From: Candidatus Accumulibacter phosphatis
Lineage (GTDB): Bacteria; Pseudomonadota; Gammaproteobacteria; Burkholderiales; Rhodocyclaceae
Direction of reading: 5' to 3'
NCBI RefSeq assembly: GCF_012939955.1
Contig: NZ_SPMY01000030.1
Span: forward strand, 47,816 to 94,056
DNA length: 46,241 bases
Shown here in pieces: positions 1 through 9,086 of the stretch. Position numbers and translations under genes: made by a program. The notes below the pieces were generated by a model. The model ran no database searches, had not been told where the DNA came from, and was given only the letters and a program-made list of their open reading frames with translations. Position 1 is the first letter of the stretch. Every line of letters begins with the position of its first letter.

Positions 1-62
1 GCCCCTTCTCCCGCAAGGGAGAAGGGAGTTTCGTGAGTCGCTTGCGCGACTTTCACATTAAC
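1..62 (+). repeat. Dispersed palindromic repeat, copy 1 (3' part)
   Basis: This is the 3' half of a repeat whose full form is at 40322-40448; the rest lies off the window. It holds two hairpins: TTCTCCC-GCAA-GGGAGAA, and AGTCGC-TTGC-GCGACT near position 36-51. It ends TTTCACATTAAC. It matches copy 3 almost base for base over 62 bp, with one G missing. It lies beyond the 3' end of prpC. The family is not one I recognise. Confidence 0.85.
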
Positions 63-121
63 GACGAAACAGCGACTGCGGGAGCCTTTTCGGCCGCCTG
101 CCAGATGCGCGCGACAGGGCT

Positions 122-1294
122 CTATTTCCGTTGCGCCAGGGGAACAAATTCCTGCACCTCCGGCCCGACGTACTCGGCCGACGGACGAATCAGCTTGCCG
201 TCTATGCGTTGCTCGATGATGTGTGCTGCCCAGCCACTGATCCGCGCCATCACGAACAGCGGCGTGAACATCGGCGTCGGCACCGCCAACATGTGGTAAA
301 CGACACCCGAGAACCAATCGACATTGGGGAACATCCGCTTCTGCTCCCACATCACCTGCTCGATGCCACTGGCGATGTCGAACAGCGCCTGATTGTCGCC
401 ATCGCTGCACAGTTGCTGCGCGACGGCACGGATCACCTTGTGGCGCGGGTCGGCGATGGTGTACAAGGGGTGACCGAAGCCAATGATGATTTCCCGCCTG
501 GCCAGCCGGCTGCAGATGTCACTCTCGGCGTGCTGCGGATCGTGATAGCGGCTCTGAATCTCGAACGCGGCTTCGTTGGCGCCGCCGTGTCGAGGCCCGC
601 TGAGCGCCCCGATGGCGCCGCTGACCGCGGCGTAGAGGTCGGCGCCGGTGCCGGCGATGGTTCTCGCGGTGAAGGTCGAGGCGTTGAACTCGTGCTCGGC
701 ATAGAGCACCAGCGACTTGTCGAGGCTGCTGGCGTGCAGCGCCGAAGGCGCCTTGCCGCAGAGGAGGTGCAGAAAGTGCGCCGCGATCGAGTCGTCGTCG
801 GTCTCCGTTTCGATGCGCCGGCCATTGTGCGACCAGTGATACCAGTACAGCAGCATCGACCCGAAGCTGGCAATCAGACGGTCGGCGATCTCGCGCGCGC
901 CACCGGGGTTGTGATCCTGCGCCTCGGGCAGAATGGTACCCAGCGCCGAGCAGCCGCTGCGCAGCACATCAGTCGGGTGCGCCGACGCCGGCAGGTTTTC
1001 GAGCACCGGTCGCAGGCGCACCGGCAGCCCGCGCAAGGTCTTCAGTTTCTTGCGGTACTGGTTGAGCTGGTTCAGACTCGGCAAGCGCCCGTAGAGCAGC
1101 AGATAGGCCACTTCTTCGAAAGTGGCGTGCTCGGCCAGGGCGATGACATCGTAGCCGCGGTAGTGGAGATCGTTGCCGAGGCGGCCGACCGAACAGATCG
1201 CCGTGTTGCCGGCCACCACGCCCGACAGCGCGACCGACTTTTTACCTTTGGGCACTTCGCTCTCGGGCACTTGGTTGTTGAGCACCTCGTTCAT
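122..1294 (-). CDS. prpC: 2-methylcitrate synthase (PrpC)
   Basis: Citrate-synthase family enzyme that condenses propionyl-CoA with oxaloacetate in the methylcitrate cycle in the cytoplasm. The roughly 390-residue protein shows family landmarks: [14 protein letters not shown] and [10 protein letters not shown] near residues 24-50, EHEFNAS near 200, the catalytic-histidine segment GPRHGGANE near 235, and GFGHPLY near 275. [10 protein letters not shown] and [19 protein letters not shown] favour PrpC over housekeeping citrate synthase. The ATG at 1294 is chosen over an upstream in-frame start at 1363 because AGGAGG lies just before it. No prpB or acnD is in view, so the rest of the cycle must lie beyond the left edge or elsewhere. 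Confidence 0.9.
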   Translation of the reverse strand: MNEVLNNQVPESEVPKGKKSVALSGVVAGNTAICSVGRLGNDLHYRGYDVIALAEHATFEEVAYLLLYGRLPSLNQLNQYRKKLKTLRGLPVRLRPVLENLPASAHPTDVLRSGCSALGTILPEAQDHNPGGAREIADRLIASFGSMLLYWYHWSHNGRRIETETDDDSIAAHFLHLLCGKAPSALHASSLDKSLVLYAEHEFNASTFTARTIAGTGADLYAAVSGAIGALSGPRHGGANEAAFEIQSRYHDPQHAESDICSRLARREIIIGFGHPLYTIADPRHKVIRAVAQQLCSDGDNQALFDIASGIEQVMWEQKRMFPNVDWFSGVVYHMLAVPTPMFTPLFVMARISGWAAHIIEQRIDGKLIRPSAEYVGPEVQEFVPLAQRK

Positions 1295-1430
1295 CCCCCC
1301 TCCTCTGGTCAGCAAGCCGGCACGCTGCCGACGAGTATTCCCGAGCTTGGCACTCGCGGTCAAGCGCCGCTACGCGCTATCGACTCGATCGCTTGACGGT
1401 GGCCGGCATGCGCCCGCCCACTCGCGGATC

Positions 1431-1976
1431 TCAGTCCCCGAAGTTGTCCGACTCCTGGCCCCCGGCAAGCCGGGCGTCAGCAGCACTGTCCGACCGCAGA
1501 CCTTCTGCGGCGGGCAGGCGTGGCGGTGGCAGGAAGGCCAGGGTGCAAGCGCGTTCGTGCCCCAGCAAGGGTTTTGGCAGCGGAACGATTTCCACATCGG
1601 TGACCCCCACTTCGACCATTCCCAGGAACTCGGCCGCGGCCCGCGACAGGTCGATGACACGGCCGCGATGGCCCATGCGATCGTTGATCCTGACCACCAC
1701 GCAGGAGGCGGAAAAAGGGCGGCGAACGGCAACCAGCGTACCGAGCGGGAAGCGATTACTGGCCGCCGACAGGTTCTCGTGATGAAAGGCCTTGCCAGAG
1801 GCGGTCTTGCGGCCGGTAAATCGTTTCCCGTAGAAACTCGCGCGACCGGCCAGGATTGACGGCTTTTCCGGCCACTCACCACTCATCTTGAGGACCGTCG
1901 ATGATTCTCCCAGGGCCATTCCCGAAAACGCGGCGAAGGTCAAGGCCAGGGCGAGCAGCCCGAACAGCCGCTTCAC
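1431..1976 (-). CDS. RlpA-like double-psi beta-barrel protein, exported
   Basis: Small exported protein of the septal-ring lytic transglycosylase (RlpA) family. From the proposed GTG start at 1976 it begins KRLFGLLALALTFAAFSG, a typical signal peptide. A DPBB core follows: ASFYGKRFTGRKTASGK, then NRFPLGTLV and the VRINDRMGHRGRVIDLS stretch that carries the catalytic-type Asp. It lacks the C-terminal SPOR domain found in the second RlpA of this window (8004-9086). An ATG at 2057 would extend it by 27 residues that do not resemble a leader, so the GTG start is preferred, though its ribosome site is weak. It probably acts on denuded peptidoglycan in the periplasm. Confidence 0.75.
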   Translation of the reverse strand: MKRLFGLLALALTFAAFSGMALGESSTVLKMSGEWPEKPSILAGRASFYGKRFTGRKTASGKAFHHENLSAASNRFPLGTLVAVRRPFSASCVVVRINDRMGHRGRVIDLSRAAAEFLGMVEVGVTDVEIVPLPKPLLGHERACTLAFLPPPRLPAAEGLRSDSAADARLAGGQESDNFGD

Positions 1977-2267
1977 CGAACGCTGACCCTGGCCAGCATC
2001 GCCGGCTGCGGCCTGCCAGCTAGCAGCCAACGGCGGCCGGCGCCAAAGCCTGCGCATTGCTCGGCAGAGCGTTTACAATCCCAACTTTGTGCAAAACGGC
2101 GCATGAAAACTCCCTCCGCGGCGGCACCCGCTGACCAGTAATGGTGCGACCGCGTAAGGATAGCCTGCTCGCGGGCGCCCGCACAAGCCGCAAATCGATC
2201 GCCGCGGCCGCCGGCTTGCCGCCAGCCGGCAAGCCACTGAAACGCGGCACTACCCTGAAATGCGCAA

Positions 2268-2786
2268 ATGAAAACTCATCTGCTTCCCAACCGCCTGCGC
2301 ACGCTGCTGATGCGCAGCGTCGGCTATCGCCACTATTCGCTGGTCGTTGCGACCATCGCTTTTGTGACCACGATCACCTTCAGCTTCCCCTTCGTCGCCG
2401 TACTGATCCCGGCCGTGCTCCTGGCACCCCGGCGCTGGCGGACACTCGGCCTGCTCTGCGGCCTGGCCAGCGGCTGCGGAGCCGCCGTGCTGGTCGAGAT
2501 CTTCCAGTACCTGGGCGGGGAATTCATCGCTGCCCGCTACCCTGAACTGGTGAGCATGGAGGTCTGGCAGCGGGCCAGCGAATGGCTGCAAGACTGGGGC
2601 CTGCTGGCAGTCCTGATCATCGCCGGCTCACCGATGCCACAAACCCCGGCGCTGCTCTTCTGCGCGCTGGCCGACGTCTCGTCGCTGGGGATTCTCGCCG
2701 CGGTGGCCATCGGCAAGACCGCCAAGTATCTGTTCATGGCCTGGGCCACGGCCCACTACCCGACGCGCTTCATGCGCTACAACTGA
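2268..2786 (+). CDS. yqaA: YqaA-like VTT-domain inner membrane protein
   Basis: A 172-residue protein with about four hydrophobic segments (near residues 23-52, 58-80, 107-128 and 133-155). The segment PMPQTPALLFCALA and the C-terminal AIGKTAKYLFMAWAT resemble the YqaA/DedA (VTT, formerly SNARE-associated) family. Members of that superfamily are linked to lipid scrambling and membrane homeostasis; the role of YqaA itself is not settled. The gene stands alone and converges on lipA with an 11-bp perfect hairpin between them. The start ATG has little Shine-Dalgarno character. Confidence 0.7.
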   Translation: MKTHLLPNRLRTLLMRSVGYRHYSLVVATIAFVTTITFSFPFVAVLIPAVLLAPRRWRTLGLLCGLASGCGAAVLVEIFQYLGGEFIAARYPELVSMEVWQRASEWLQDWGLLAVLIIAGSPMPQTPALLFCALADVSSLGILAAVAIGKTAKYLFMAWATAHYPTRFMRYN

Positions 2787-2830
2787 GCGCTGCGGATCAG
2801 GCAAGCGACCCAGCCAAGCAATGGTTCAAC

Positions 2831-2860
2831 CGCCTGAGCGCACGGACCCGCGCTCAGGCG
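2831..2860. terminator. Perfect 11-bp hairpin between convergent yqaA and lipA
   Basis: CGCCTGAGCGC at 2831-2841 pairs perfectly with GCGCTCAGGCG at 2850-2860 around an 8-nt loop. The right arm overlaps the lipA stop codon. There is no T-tract on either side, so this is not a textbook intrinsic terminator. It could still act as a bidirectional 3'-end or stabilising hairpin for the converging transcripts. Confidence 0.45.
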
Positions 2861-3855
2861 ACGCCAGCGCTTTCCGCCTGCACGTCCGCCCAGTAGCTCG
2901 AACGCACCATCGGCCCGCAGGCAGCACCGGTAAAGCCCATCCCTAGAGCCTGCTGCTCGTACATCTTGAAGACATCCGGATGGACATAGCGAGCGACCGG
3001 CAGGTGATGGCTGGATGGTGCCAGGTATTGACCGATGGTGAGCATTTCGACATCGTTGGCACGCAGGTCGCGCAGCACGTCGAGAATCTCATCGTCGGTT
3101 TCGCCGAGGCCGACCATCAGTCCCGATTTGGTCGGAATCTGCGGGTAGCGCGCCTTGAAGCCTTTCATGAAGGCGAGCGAGTGCGCGTAGTCGGCGCCCG
3201 GGCGCGCCTGCCGGTAGAGCCGCGGCACGGTTTCCATGTTGTGGTTGAGGACGTCAGGCAAGGACTTGCCGAGCACCTCGAGCGCGATCTCCATGCGCCC
3301 GCGGAAATCGGGAACCAGGGTTTCGATGGTCGTCGTCGGCGAGCTGCGACGCACGGCGCTGATCACGTCGACGAAGTGCTGCGCGCCGCCGTCGCGCAGG
3401 TCGTCGCGATCGACGCTGGTGATCACCACGTAGCGCAACTGCAAGTGGGCAACGCTATCCGCCAGATGCGCCGGCTCGTCGACGTCCGGTGGCAGCGGCT
3501 TGCCATGGCCGACGTCGCAGAACGGACAGCGGCGCGTACAAACATCGCCAAGAATCATGAAGGTCGCCGTGCCGCGGCCGAAGCATTCGCCGATATTCGG
3601 GCAAGCAGCCTCTTCGCAAACGGTGTGCAACTTCTGCTCGCGCAGCATTTTCTTGATCTCGCCAAAGCGACCCGTTGAATTCCCGGCCTTGACACGAATC
3701 CAGTCCGGCTTGCGCTGCGGCGCCTGCGCAACGATCTTGATCGGAATGCGCGCCGTCTTCAACTCGCCCCGCTCCTTGACTCCGGCGACCCGGGCGGCCG
3801 GCTTGCTTGCGCTGCGAGTCTGCTCCTGATCGTGATCGTAATCCTGATTGCTCAT
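2854..3855 (-). CDS. lipA: Lipoyl synthase LipA
   Basis: Radical-SAM enzyme that inserts two sulfurs into octanoyl groups on lipoate-dependent proteins. The sequence shows the auxiliary-cluster motif [12 protein letters not shown] near residue 80, the radical-SAM [11 protein letters not shown] near 108, and the closing RSSYWAD that ligates the auxiliary cluster. Its roughly 333 residues are normal for the family. The ATG at 3855 overlaps the lipB stop as ATGA, indicating translational coupling; a GTG four codons upstream is possible but less likely. It is the last gene of dacA-dat-ybeD-lipB-lipA. Confidence 0.97.
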   Translation of the reverse strand: MSNQDYDHDQEQTRSASKPAARVAGVKERGELKTARIPIKIVAQAPQRKPDWIRVKAGNSTGRFGEIKKMLREQKLHTVCEEAACPNIGECFGRGTATFMILGDVCTRRCPFCDVGHGKPLPPDVDEPAHLADSVAHLQLRYVVITSVDRDDLRDGGAQHFVDVISAVRRSSPTTTIETLVPDFRGRMEIALEVLGKSLPDVLNHNMETVPRLYRQARPGADYAHSLAFMKGFKARYPQIPTKSGLMVGLGETDDEILDVLRDLRANDVEMLTIGQYLAPSSHHLPVARYVHPDVFKMYEQQALGMGFTGAACGPMVRSSYWADVQAESAGVA

Positions 3856-4580
3856 TGTTGCCTGCACTCCAGTTGTACTGCCAGATGTTCAGCCAGGGCC
3901 ATCGCCGCTTGCGACGGGGTCAGAAAAATGCCCAGGTCCCTGGTCTGCGTGACCGGCAGACCGGGAAAGCCGCATGGATTGATCGCTGCAAAAGGCGACA
4001 GCTCCATGTCCACGTTCAGACTGACGCCGTGATAGCTATAGCTCCTGCGCACGCGCAAACCAAGCGCCGCAACTTTGGCCGCGCCCACATAGACTCCCGG
4101 CGCGCCAGCATGCCTTTCGGCCAGCACCCCGTGCGCGGCGAGAAGCTCAATCACCGCCTGCTCAATGGCGCTGACCAACGCGCGAACTTTCAGCCGCCGC
4201 CGACTCAGGTCGAGGAGCACGTAAATCACCACCTGGCCAGGACCGTGATAGGTAATCTGGCCGCCGCGATCGCTCTTCACCAGCGGGATGCCGAGATCGC
4301 TCAGCAAGTGCTCGGCTCGACCGGCCTGACCGAGGGTGAATACCGGCGGGTGCTCGCAGCACCACAGTTCGTCGGCGGTCGAGTCGCTGCGCGCGGCGGT
4401 GAAGTCGATCATCGCCTGCCAGGTCTGCTGGTAGTCGACGCGCCCGAGATCACGAACCAACAACGAGGGCTGCACAGCGCTGCCCAGCGGCGTGTCGCGC
4501 TCACCCGCGCACCGACAACACTCTCCCTCGTTCTCCTCGGTCGCTGCCCGCGACGCAAGGCGCCGCACATCGTCGCTCAT
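3852..4580 (-). CDS. lipB: Lipoyl(octanoyl) transferase LipB
   Basis: Transfers octanoate from acyl carrier protein to lipoyl domains, making the substrate for LipA next door. Motifs seen are [11 protein letters not shown], the family signature [14 protein letters not shown], and [17 protein letters not shown], which contains the active-site lysine. The chosen ATG at 4580 overlaps the ybeD stop (ATGA). A longer reading frame to 4706 runs over ybeD and has no family similarity. Even so, about 35 residues precede the conserved domain (an Arg/Glu/Cys-rich stretch), slightly longer than many LipB proteins. Confidence 0.95.
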   Translation of the reverse strand: MSDDVRRLASRAATEENEGECCRCAGERDTPLGSAVQPSLLVRDLGRVDYQQTWQAMIDFTAARSDSTADELWCCEHPPVFTLGQAGRAEHLLSDLGIPLVKSDRGGQITYHGPGQVVIYVLLDLSRRRLKVRALVSAIEQAVIELLAAHGVLAERHAGAPGVYVGAAKVAALGLRVRRSYSYHGVSLNVDMELSPFAAINPCGFPGLPVTQTRDLGIFLTPSQAAMALAEHLAVQLECRQQ

Positions 4581-4846
4581 AGGACGATCTTGACTAGCGG
4601 ATGGCTGCTTAGTTCCCGGTACAGGGTGTCGAGCTGGGCGCGACTGGTGGCATTGATGGTGCAGGTCAGGCTGACGTACTTGCCGCCACTCGAAGCGCGC
4701 ATGCACATCGTCGCGCCGTCGAAATCCGGCGCGTGCCGCAGCACGACAGCGAGTACTTCCTGGGCCAGGGCGCTGTCGGCCAGACCCATGATCTTGAGCG
4801 GAAAAGCGCAGGGGAAGTCGAACAGGCTGTCGCGTTCTTCAGACAT
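4577..4846 (-). CDS. ybeD: DUF493 / YbeD family protein
   Basis: A small 89-residue cytoplasmic protein with an ACT-like fold. DFPCAFPLKIMG at the start, the central HAPDFDGATMCMRASSGGKYVS and C-terminal [14 protein letters not shown] are typical of YbeD. Family members sit between dacA/dat and lipB in many beta- and gammaproteobacteria; a regulatory role is suspected but unproven. The ATG at 4846 overlaps the dat stop by eight bases (ATGTCTGA), and its own stop overlaps the lipB start. It is therefore embedded in a tightly coupled operon. Confidence 0.9.
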   Translation of the reverse strand: MSEERDSLFDFPCAFPLKIMGLADSALAQEVLAVVLRHAPDFDGATMCMRASSGGKYVSLTCTINATSRAQLDTLYRELSSHPLVKIVL

Positions 4847-5714
4847 CGCCGCGACCACCGCCCTCACCTTCGCGCGCAACCCGCTGGCGGTAGGCGCTGT
4901 ACCAGGCCTGCATCTTGCGTACGGCCGGGCCGGGCTTGCCGGTGCCCACCGGGTGACCGTCGAGACGGGTGATCGGCAGGACTTCGCGGGTCGAGGAGCT
5001 CAACCACAACTCATCGGCGACGCGCAATTCGGCGTCGGCAATATCACGAAGCTGGCATGGCATACCATGCGCTGCCGCCAGTTCGAGAACCAGATCGTAG
5101 GTAATACCGGCCAGCATGCGGTGGTCCCTCTGCGGCGCCAGCAGCACGCCGTCCTTGACCACGAAAATATTCGACGTTGCCCCCTCGCTGAGGATGCCGT
5201 CGCGTAGCAGGATCGTTTCGGCGGCACCGACGTCGATCGCCTGCTGACGCAGGAGCACATTGGGGAGCAATGAGACGGTTTTCAGGTGGCAGCGCAGCCA
5301 GCGGTTGTCGACCGCACTGAGAACGGCAATGCCGTTCTCGCGTTGCGCAGTTAACACCGGCAAGACCGTCGAGAAGATGAAGACCGTCGGCGGCAGGTCT
5401 TTCGGAAAGCTCTGCTCACGCTTGTTGTCGGCACCACGCGTCACCTGCAGGTACACGGACTGATCGTCGAATTCGCTGGCGCTGATCACCCGCTGCAGGC
5501 GTTCCTGCCACTCACCGGCGCTATGCGGATTGGCCAGCGCAATACCGTCGAGAGTGCGCTGCAGCCGCGCCAGGTGTTGCTCGAGCCGGAACGCCCGCCG
5601 GGCATAGACCGGGATCACTTCGTAGGCGCCGTCGCCGAACAGGAAGCCGCGATCAAGCGGCGAAATCCTGGCCTCATCAAGTGGCAGGAATTGCCCGTTG
5701 AGATACGCTGTCAT
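4839..5714 (-). CDS. dat: D-amino-acid (D-alanine) transaminase
   Basis: Class IV PLP-dependent aminotransferase that interconverts D-alanine and D-glutamate, both peptidoglycan precursors. It has the N-terminal YLNGQFLPLDEARISPLDRGFLFGDG signature region, the lysine expected to bind PLP in CHLKTVSLLPNVL near residue 145, and GATSNIFVVKDG near 178. The length of 291 residues is usual. It lies 34 bp after dacA in a block that otherwise makes lipoate, an arrangement common in betaproteobacteria. A branched-chain aminotransferase or aminodeoxychorismate lyase is a less likely alternative. Confidence 0.85.
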   Translation of the reverse strand: MTAYLNGQFLPLDEARISPLDRGFLFGDGAYEVIPVYARRAFRLEQHLARLQRTLDGIALANPHSAGEWQERLQRVISASEFDDQSVYLQVTRGADNKREQSFPKDLPPTVFIFSTVLPVLTAQRENGIAVLSAVDNRWLRCHLKTVSLLPNVLLRQQAIDVGAAETILLRDGILSEGATSNIFVVKDGVLLAPQRDHRMLAGITYDLVLELAAAHGMPCQLRDIADAELRVADELWLSSSTREVLPITRLDGHPVGTGKPGPAVRKMQAWYSAYRQRVAREGEGGGRGDV

Positions 5715-5748
5715 CGGCCGCTTCCCTTCATCACTTCAAGCGCGCTGC

Positions 5749-6882
5749 CTAGTTGAACCACATGCGTACGGTGTCCACCACCCGGCCAATGATTCCCGCG
5801 ACGGGCACCGCTTCGAGGGCGACAACCGGGTAGTCGCCGTAAGGCTTGCCATCAACGCTGACTTTCAGCGTCGCCAGCGTCTGCCCGACACTCACCGGCG
5901 CCAGCAAAGGCTGTTGGGAAACCAACTCGGTCTGGATCTTCGGCCCAAAGCCCTTCGGCACAACAATCACCAGATCGTCGGCAAAGCCGATATTGACCGT
6001 GGCCTCCTTGCCCTTCCAGACTTTCAGATTGGAAACCGGAGCGCTCTTGGCATACAACTGCACGCCGTCGTAGAACTGGAAGCCGTAATTGAGCAGCTTG
6101 AGCGACTCCTGGATGCGTACGCTCGGAGACGATGCGCCGAGGACCACCGACACCAGGCGACGCGGACCGCGTTTCGCCGACGACACCAGACAGTAGCCAG
6201 CGGCGACGGTGTATCCGGTCTTGAGACCGTCGACCGTCGGGTCGATCCACAGCAAACGGTTGCGATTCGGCTGCGTGATGTTGTTATAGGTATATTCCTT
6301 CAGGGAGTAGTACTTGGCGTACTCCTCGGGGAAATCGCGAATCAAGGCGGCGGCCAAAGTTGCCAGGTCGCGAGCCGTGGTGTAGTGATCCGGGTCGGGC
6401 AAGCCGTTCGAGTTGCGGAAATGAGAACCCTTCATGCCCAGTCGCTGCGCTTCGCGATTCATCATCTGTGCGAAGTTTTCTTCGTCACCGGCAATGGCCT
6501 CCGACAAGGCGACGCAGGCGTCATTTCCTGACTGAACGATCATGCCCTTGATCAGATCCTCGACTTTGACCTCGCTACCGACCTGGATGAACATCCTGGA
6601 ACCGCCTGTCTTCCACGCCTTGCGCGAAATCAGCACCTCCTGGTCGAGCTTGAGCGTTCCCTGCTTGAGTGCCGAGAAAGTGAGATAAGCGGTCATCAAT
6701 TTGGTCAGAGACGCCGGTTCGAGGCGCTCATCGGGCGCCTGGGCGGCCAGTTCCTGGCCTGACGTCACTTCGACCAACAGCCATGACTTGGCGGCCAAGG
6801 CTGGCGGCGTCGGCAGCGCTTGCGCAAAGGCCAGGACGGGGAGACAAAGCAGAGCAGAAAACAGCGATCGTAGCTTGAGCAT
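5749..6882 (-). CDS. dacA: D-alanyl-D-alanine carboxypeptidase DacA (PBP5/6 type)
   Basis: Periplasmic peptidoglycan carboxypeptidase that trims the terminal D-alanine of stem peptides. From the ATG at 6882 there is a signal peptide (MLKLRSLFSALLCLPVLAFA). Serine-peptidase S11 motifs follow: SLTK near residue 59, SGND near 121 and KTG near 223. A C-terminal PBP5_C domain and an amphipathic end (IIGRVVDTVRMWFN) should anchor it to the membrane. An upstream in-frame start at 6939 would add a non-signal stretch and is rejected. A perfect TATAAT lies 26 bp before the ATG. Confidence 0.95.
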   Translation of the reverse strand: MLKLRSLFSALLCLPVLAFAQALPTPPALAAKSWLLVEVTSGQELAAQAPDERLEPASLTKLMTAYLTFSALKQGTLKLDQEVLISRKAWKTGGSRMFIQVGSEVKVEDLIKGMIVQSGNDACVALSEAIAGDEENFAQMMNREAQRLGMKGSHFRNSNGLPDPDHYTTARDLATLAAALIRDFPEEYAKYYSLKEYTYNNITQPNRNRLLWIDPTVDGLKTGYTVAAGYCLVSSAKRGPRRLVSVVLGASSPSVRIQESLKLLNYGFQFYDGVQLYAKSAPVSNLKVWKGKEATVNIGFADDLVIVVPKGFGPKIQTELVSQQPLLAPVSVGQTLATLKVSVDGKPYGDYPVVALEAVPVAGIIGRVVDTVRMWFN

Positions 6883-6907
6883 GGCGAGACTCACGGCAAA
6901 AGGGCGG

Positions 6908-6913
6908 ATTATA
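6908..6913 (-). promoter_or_regulatory. -10 element of the dacA promoter
   Basis: On the minus strand TATAATCCGCCCTTTTG precedes the dacA ATG with a short leader. No convincing -35 hexamer is visible at 17 +/- 1 bp, so only the -10 is called. The same TATAATC(C)GCCCTT string occurs before the PduO gene (37778-37783). Confidence 0.5.
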
Positions 6914-7076
6914 GCAAGCCCTCCTCCGCCGCCCTGCATGCATTTTTTGAGCAGTGCGCAGCGGAAGGTGCCATCTTCCGTGATTTAACGCACACGCGCG
7001 CCCGCTTCCCGGCAAGTACGATGATGGTTGTTTCCTGGCACCCCTGCCAACTCGAAAGTGGCTTTCTCCGGACCAC

Positions 7077-8003
7077 ATGTTGCCACCATCCCGACCTCTC
7101 GCAAGCTCTCTCGACCTGCAAGGCGCCTTCGCGCAGCTGTCGCGAGGCAACTTTTCCAGCGCCAACCTGGACGACTGCTTGCGGCAACTCACTGTGGCGA
7201 CGGGACGCATACTCAACATCGAGCGCGTCAGCCTGTGGGGACTTACCAGCCAACGGGAAAGTCTGGAGTGCATTGATCTCTATGAGCTTTCGCACAACCG
7301 CCATAGTGTTGGGGTAACCCTGCAGGCGCTTCGCTACCCCGAGTACTTCCGGGCGCTGGAGCGGGGCGAGCCAATCGTTGCCGATGATGCGATGAAGCAT
7401 CCCAGCACGCAGAGATTCGCCGAGGACTACCTGCTGATGAACGGGATCAGCGCGCTGATCAACACGCCAATTCACGTCAACGGAGAACTGCAGGGCGTAC
7501 TGAGTATCGAGCGCGTCGGACCACACTCGGCATGGACTTCGGTACAGCGCCTGTTCGCGCACGCGGTGGCCAACCTGGTCAGCCTGGCGCTGGTGCAGCA
7601 CCAGGTGCTGCAAATGGAGGAGGATTTGCGCGATGCGAACAGCCTGCGACTGGCGCTGTTTGCCGGCGCTCGCGACGCGATTCTGATTTCCGATGCCAGC
7701 ACCGGGCATATTCTCGACGCCAACCCGCAGGCCGAGAAATTGTTCGGACGACAGCTGCAGCAACTGCTCGGCCTTCTGCAAAGCGAGTTGCATGCCGCCA
7801 GCGACGGCCTGGACCCGCGCCAGTTGCTCACGCCGACTCAGGCCAGCGGCGCCGCAGTGGTACGCAGCACGGTCGTCAACCGCGACGGCAAGATCATCCC
7901 GGTGGAGATCATCGGACACGAAATACAGCTCGAAAAGGGCCGCAAGATCGTGCAGGGCGTTTTCCGTCCCCTGGCGGCGCTCGACGACCCGACCGAGTGC
8001 TGA
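7077..8003 (+). CDS. GAF-PAS sensory protein without a visible output domain
   Basis: The 308-residue protein has an N-terminal GAF-like domain (about residues 15-185). Evidence for it is LDDCLRQLTVATGRILNIERVSLWGL and ISALINTPIHVNGELQGVLSIERVG, typical of GAF domains in histidine kinases and cyclases. A PAS-like domain follows (about 190-300: ALFAGARDAILISDASTGHILDANPQAEKLFGR). No HisKA, GGDEF, EAL or DNA-binding domain follows; it ends shortly after the PAS fold. It may be a stand-alone sensor acting through a partner, or a kinase remnant. It runs opposite to the flanking genes and its stop abuts the rlpA stop with no spacer. Confidence 0.8.
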   Translation: MLPPSRPLASSLDLQGAFAQLSRGNFSSANLDDCLRQLTVATGRILNIERVSLWGLTSQRESLECIDLYELSHNRHSVGVTLQALRYPEYFRALERGEPIVADDAMKHPSTQRFAEDYLLMNGISALINTPIHVNGELQGVLSIERVGPHSAWTSVQRLFAHAVANLVSLALVQHQVLQMEEDLRDANSLRLALFAGARDAILISDASTGHILDANPQAEKLFGRQLQQLLGLLQSELHAASDGLDPRQLLTPTQASGAAVVRSTVVNRDGKIIPVEIIGHEIQLEKGRKIVQGVFRPLAALDDPTEC

Positions 8004-9086
8004 TCAGCGCGTGACCAAGGTCGGCCTGTAACCCAGCGCCAGACGAATGCGTTCGGCGACCTTCTCGGCGTCGGCTCGACTTTGATACGGCCCCATGCGC
8101 ACGCGGTGCATGCCCCCACCGGCGTTGATCTGGATTCCCTCGTTGAGCCAGTCCAGCTCGCGCAGCAAATGCACGCGCAGACTCTCGGCGTTTTCAGCAC
8201 TGGCGAAAGCACCCAGCTGCAGGAAGACGCCGGACAGCGCCACTGGCATGGCCGGCAGCGCTGCGGCCGGGAACGAGAGCGGCACCGGCCGCTCTGCTAC
8301 AGGCACCGGTAAGGGTATTGCTGCCTCTGCCGGCGGCGCCACCACCACGGCCTCCGCGCCCATGTTGGCCGCCAGCCGTTCAATCTCGTCGCGCTCGCCG
8401 GCAAGCTGCGCTTGCCGCGGCCGCGGCGCCGGCATCACCTGCGCATAAGTCATGCTTGTCGCGCCATCCGGCACGATCGAATCGACCTGCACCAGAGTGC
8501 TGCCGTTGTCCACATAACCCAGGCGGTAAGCGGCGGCGTACGAAAGATCGATGACTCGGTCGGCGTGGAAGGGACCGCGATCAATGACCCGCACGACCAC
8601 CGATTTGCCGTTGCTGACGTTGGTCACGCGGACATAGGAGGGAATCGCCAGGGTCGGATGCGCCGCCGTCATCGCGAACATGTCGTAGCGTTCGCCGGTC
8701 GACGTCTTCTGGCCATGAAACTTCTTGCCGTACCAGCTGGCAATACCGCGTTGCTGGTGTGCTTCGAGGCTGGTTTTCGGCTGGTAGGCCTTGCCGAGAA
8801 CGACGTACGGCCGGTTGGCAAAACGATGCAGCGGCTCGAGCATGGGTTGCGCGTCCGGGATGTCGTCGAGATTGTCGGGGATTTCGTCGCCGGGACCATC
8901 GTCCTTGTAGTAGCCGCCGCCCCGCTTCTGCACCACGCCCGACTTGCGGGCCATCTTGCTGCGCTCGGCCGTGGCATCGGATGAACGCGAAGGCGAACCG
9001 CCGCAAGCGGTGAGCAGCAGCGGCAGGGCCAACAGCGCGAGCACTGCGCAGCTCCCAGCCAACAAGCCTGTCCTTCCTCGCCTCAT
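8004..9086 (-). CDS. rlpA: Septal ring lytic transglycosylase RlpA with SPOR domain
   Basis: Outer-membrane lipoprotein that cleaves peptidoglycan lacking stem peptides. From the ATG at 9086 a lipoprotein signal ends in the lipobox LLTAC. The DPBB domain follows (QRGIASWYGKKFHGQKTSTG near residue 110, VRVIDRGPFHADRVIDLSYAAA near 155). After a Pro/Ala-rich linker comes a C-terminal SPOR domain (VFLQLGAFASAENAESL to HRVRMGPYQSRADAEK) that should bind denuded septal glycan. The ATG overlaps the rodA stop (ATGA). An apparent upstream extension to 9458 is an out-of-frame reading of rodA. Confidence 0.93.
   Translation of the reverse strand: MRRGRTGLLAGSCAVLALLALPLLLTACGGSPSRSSDATAERSKMARKSGVVQKRGGGYYKDDGPGDEIPDNLDDIPDAQPMLEPLHRFANRPYVVLGKAYQPKTSLEAHQQRGIASWYGKKFHGQKTSTGERYDMFAMTAAHPTLAIPSYVRVTNVSNGKSVVVRVIDRGPFHADRVIDLSYAAAYRLGYVDNGSTLVQVDSIVPDGATSMTYAQVMPAPRPRQAQLAGERDEIERLAANMGAEAVVVAPPAEAAIPLPVPVAERPVPLSFPAAALPAMPVALSGVFLQLGAFASAENAESLRVHLLRELDWLNEGIQINAGGGMHRVRMGPYQSRADAEKVAERIRLALGYRPTLVTR

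Noticed and set aside
1-299. A short rightward ORF (33-299) starting in repeat copy 1
   Set aside because: It begins in the repeat hairpin and runs antisense to prpC with no ribosome site or recognisable content.
131-1396. A 421-codon rightward open frame opposite prpC
   Set aside because: Its composition (Arg/Gln/Val-rich, no family motifs) is that of an antisense shadow; prpC on the other strand has full catalytic motifs and a ribosome site.
8001-8006. TGATCA with both stop codons abutting, as a regulatory palindrome
   Set aside because: Two opposed TGA stops generate this palindrome by necessity; no further symmetry of note beyond GCTGATCAGC.
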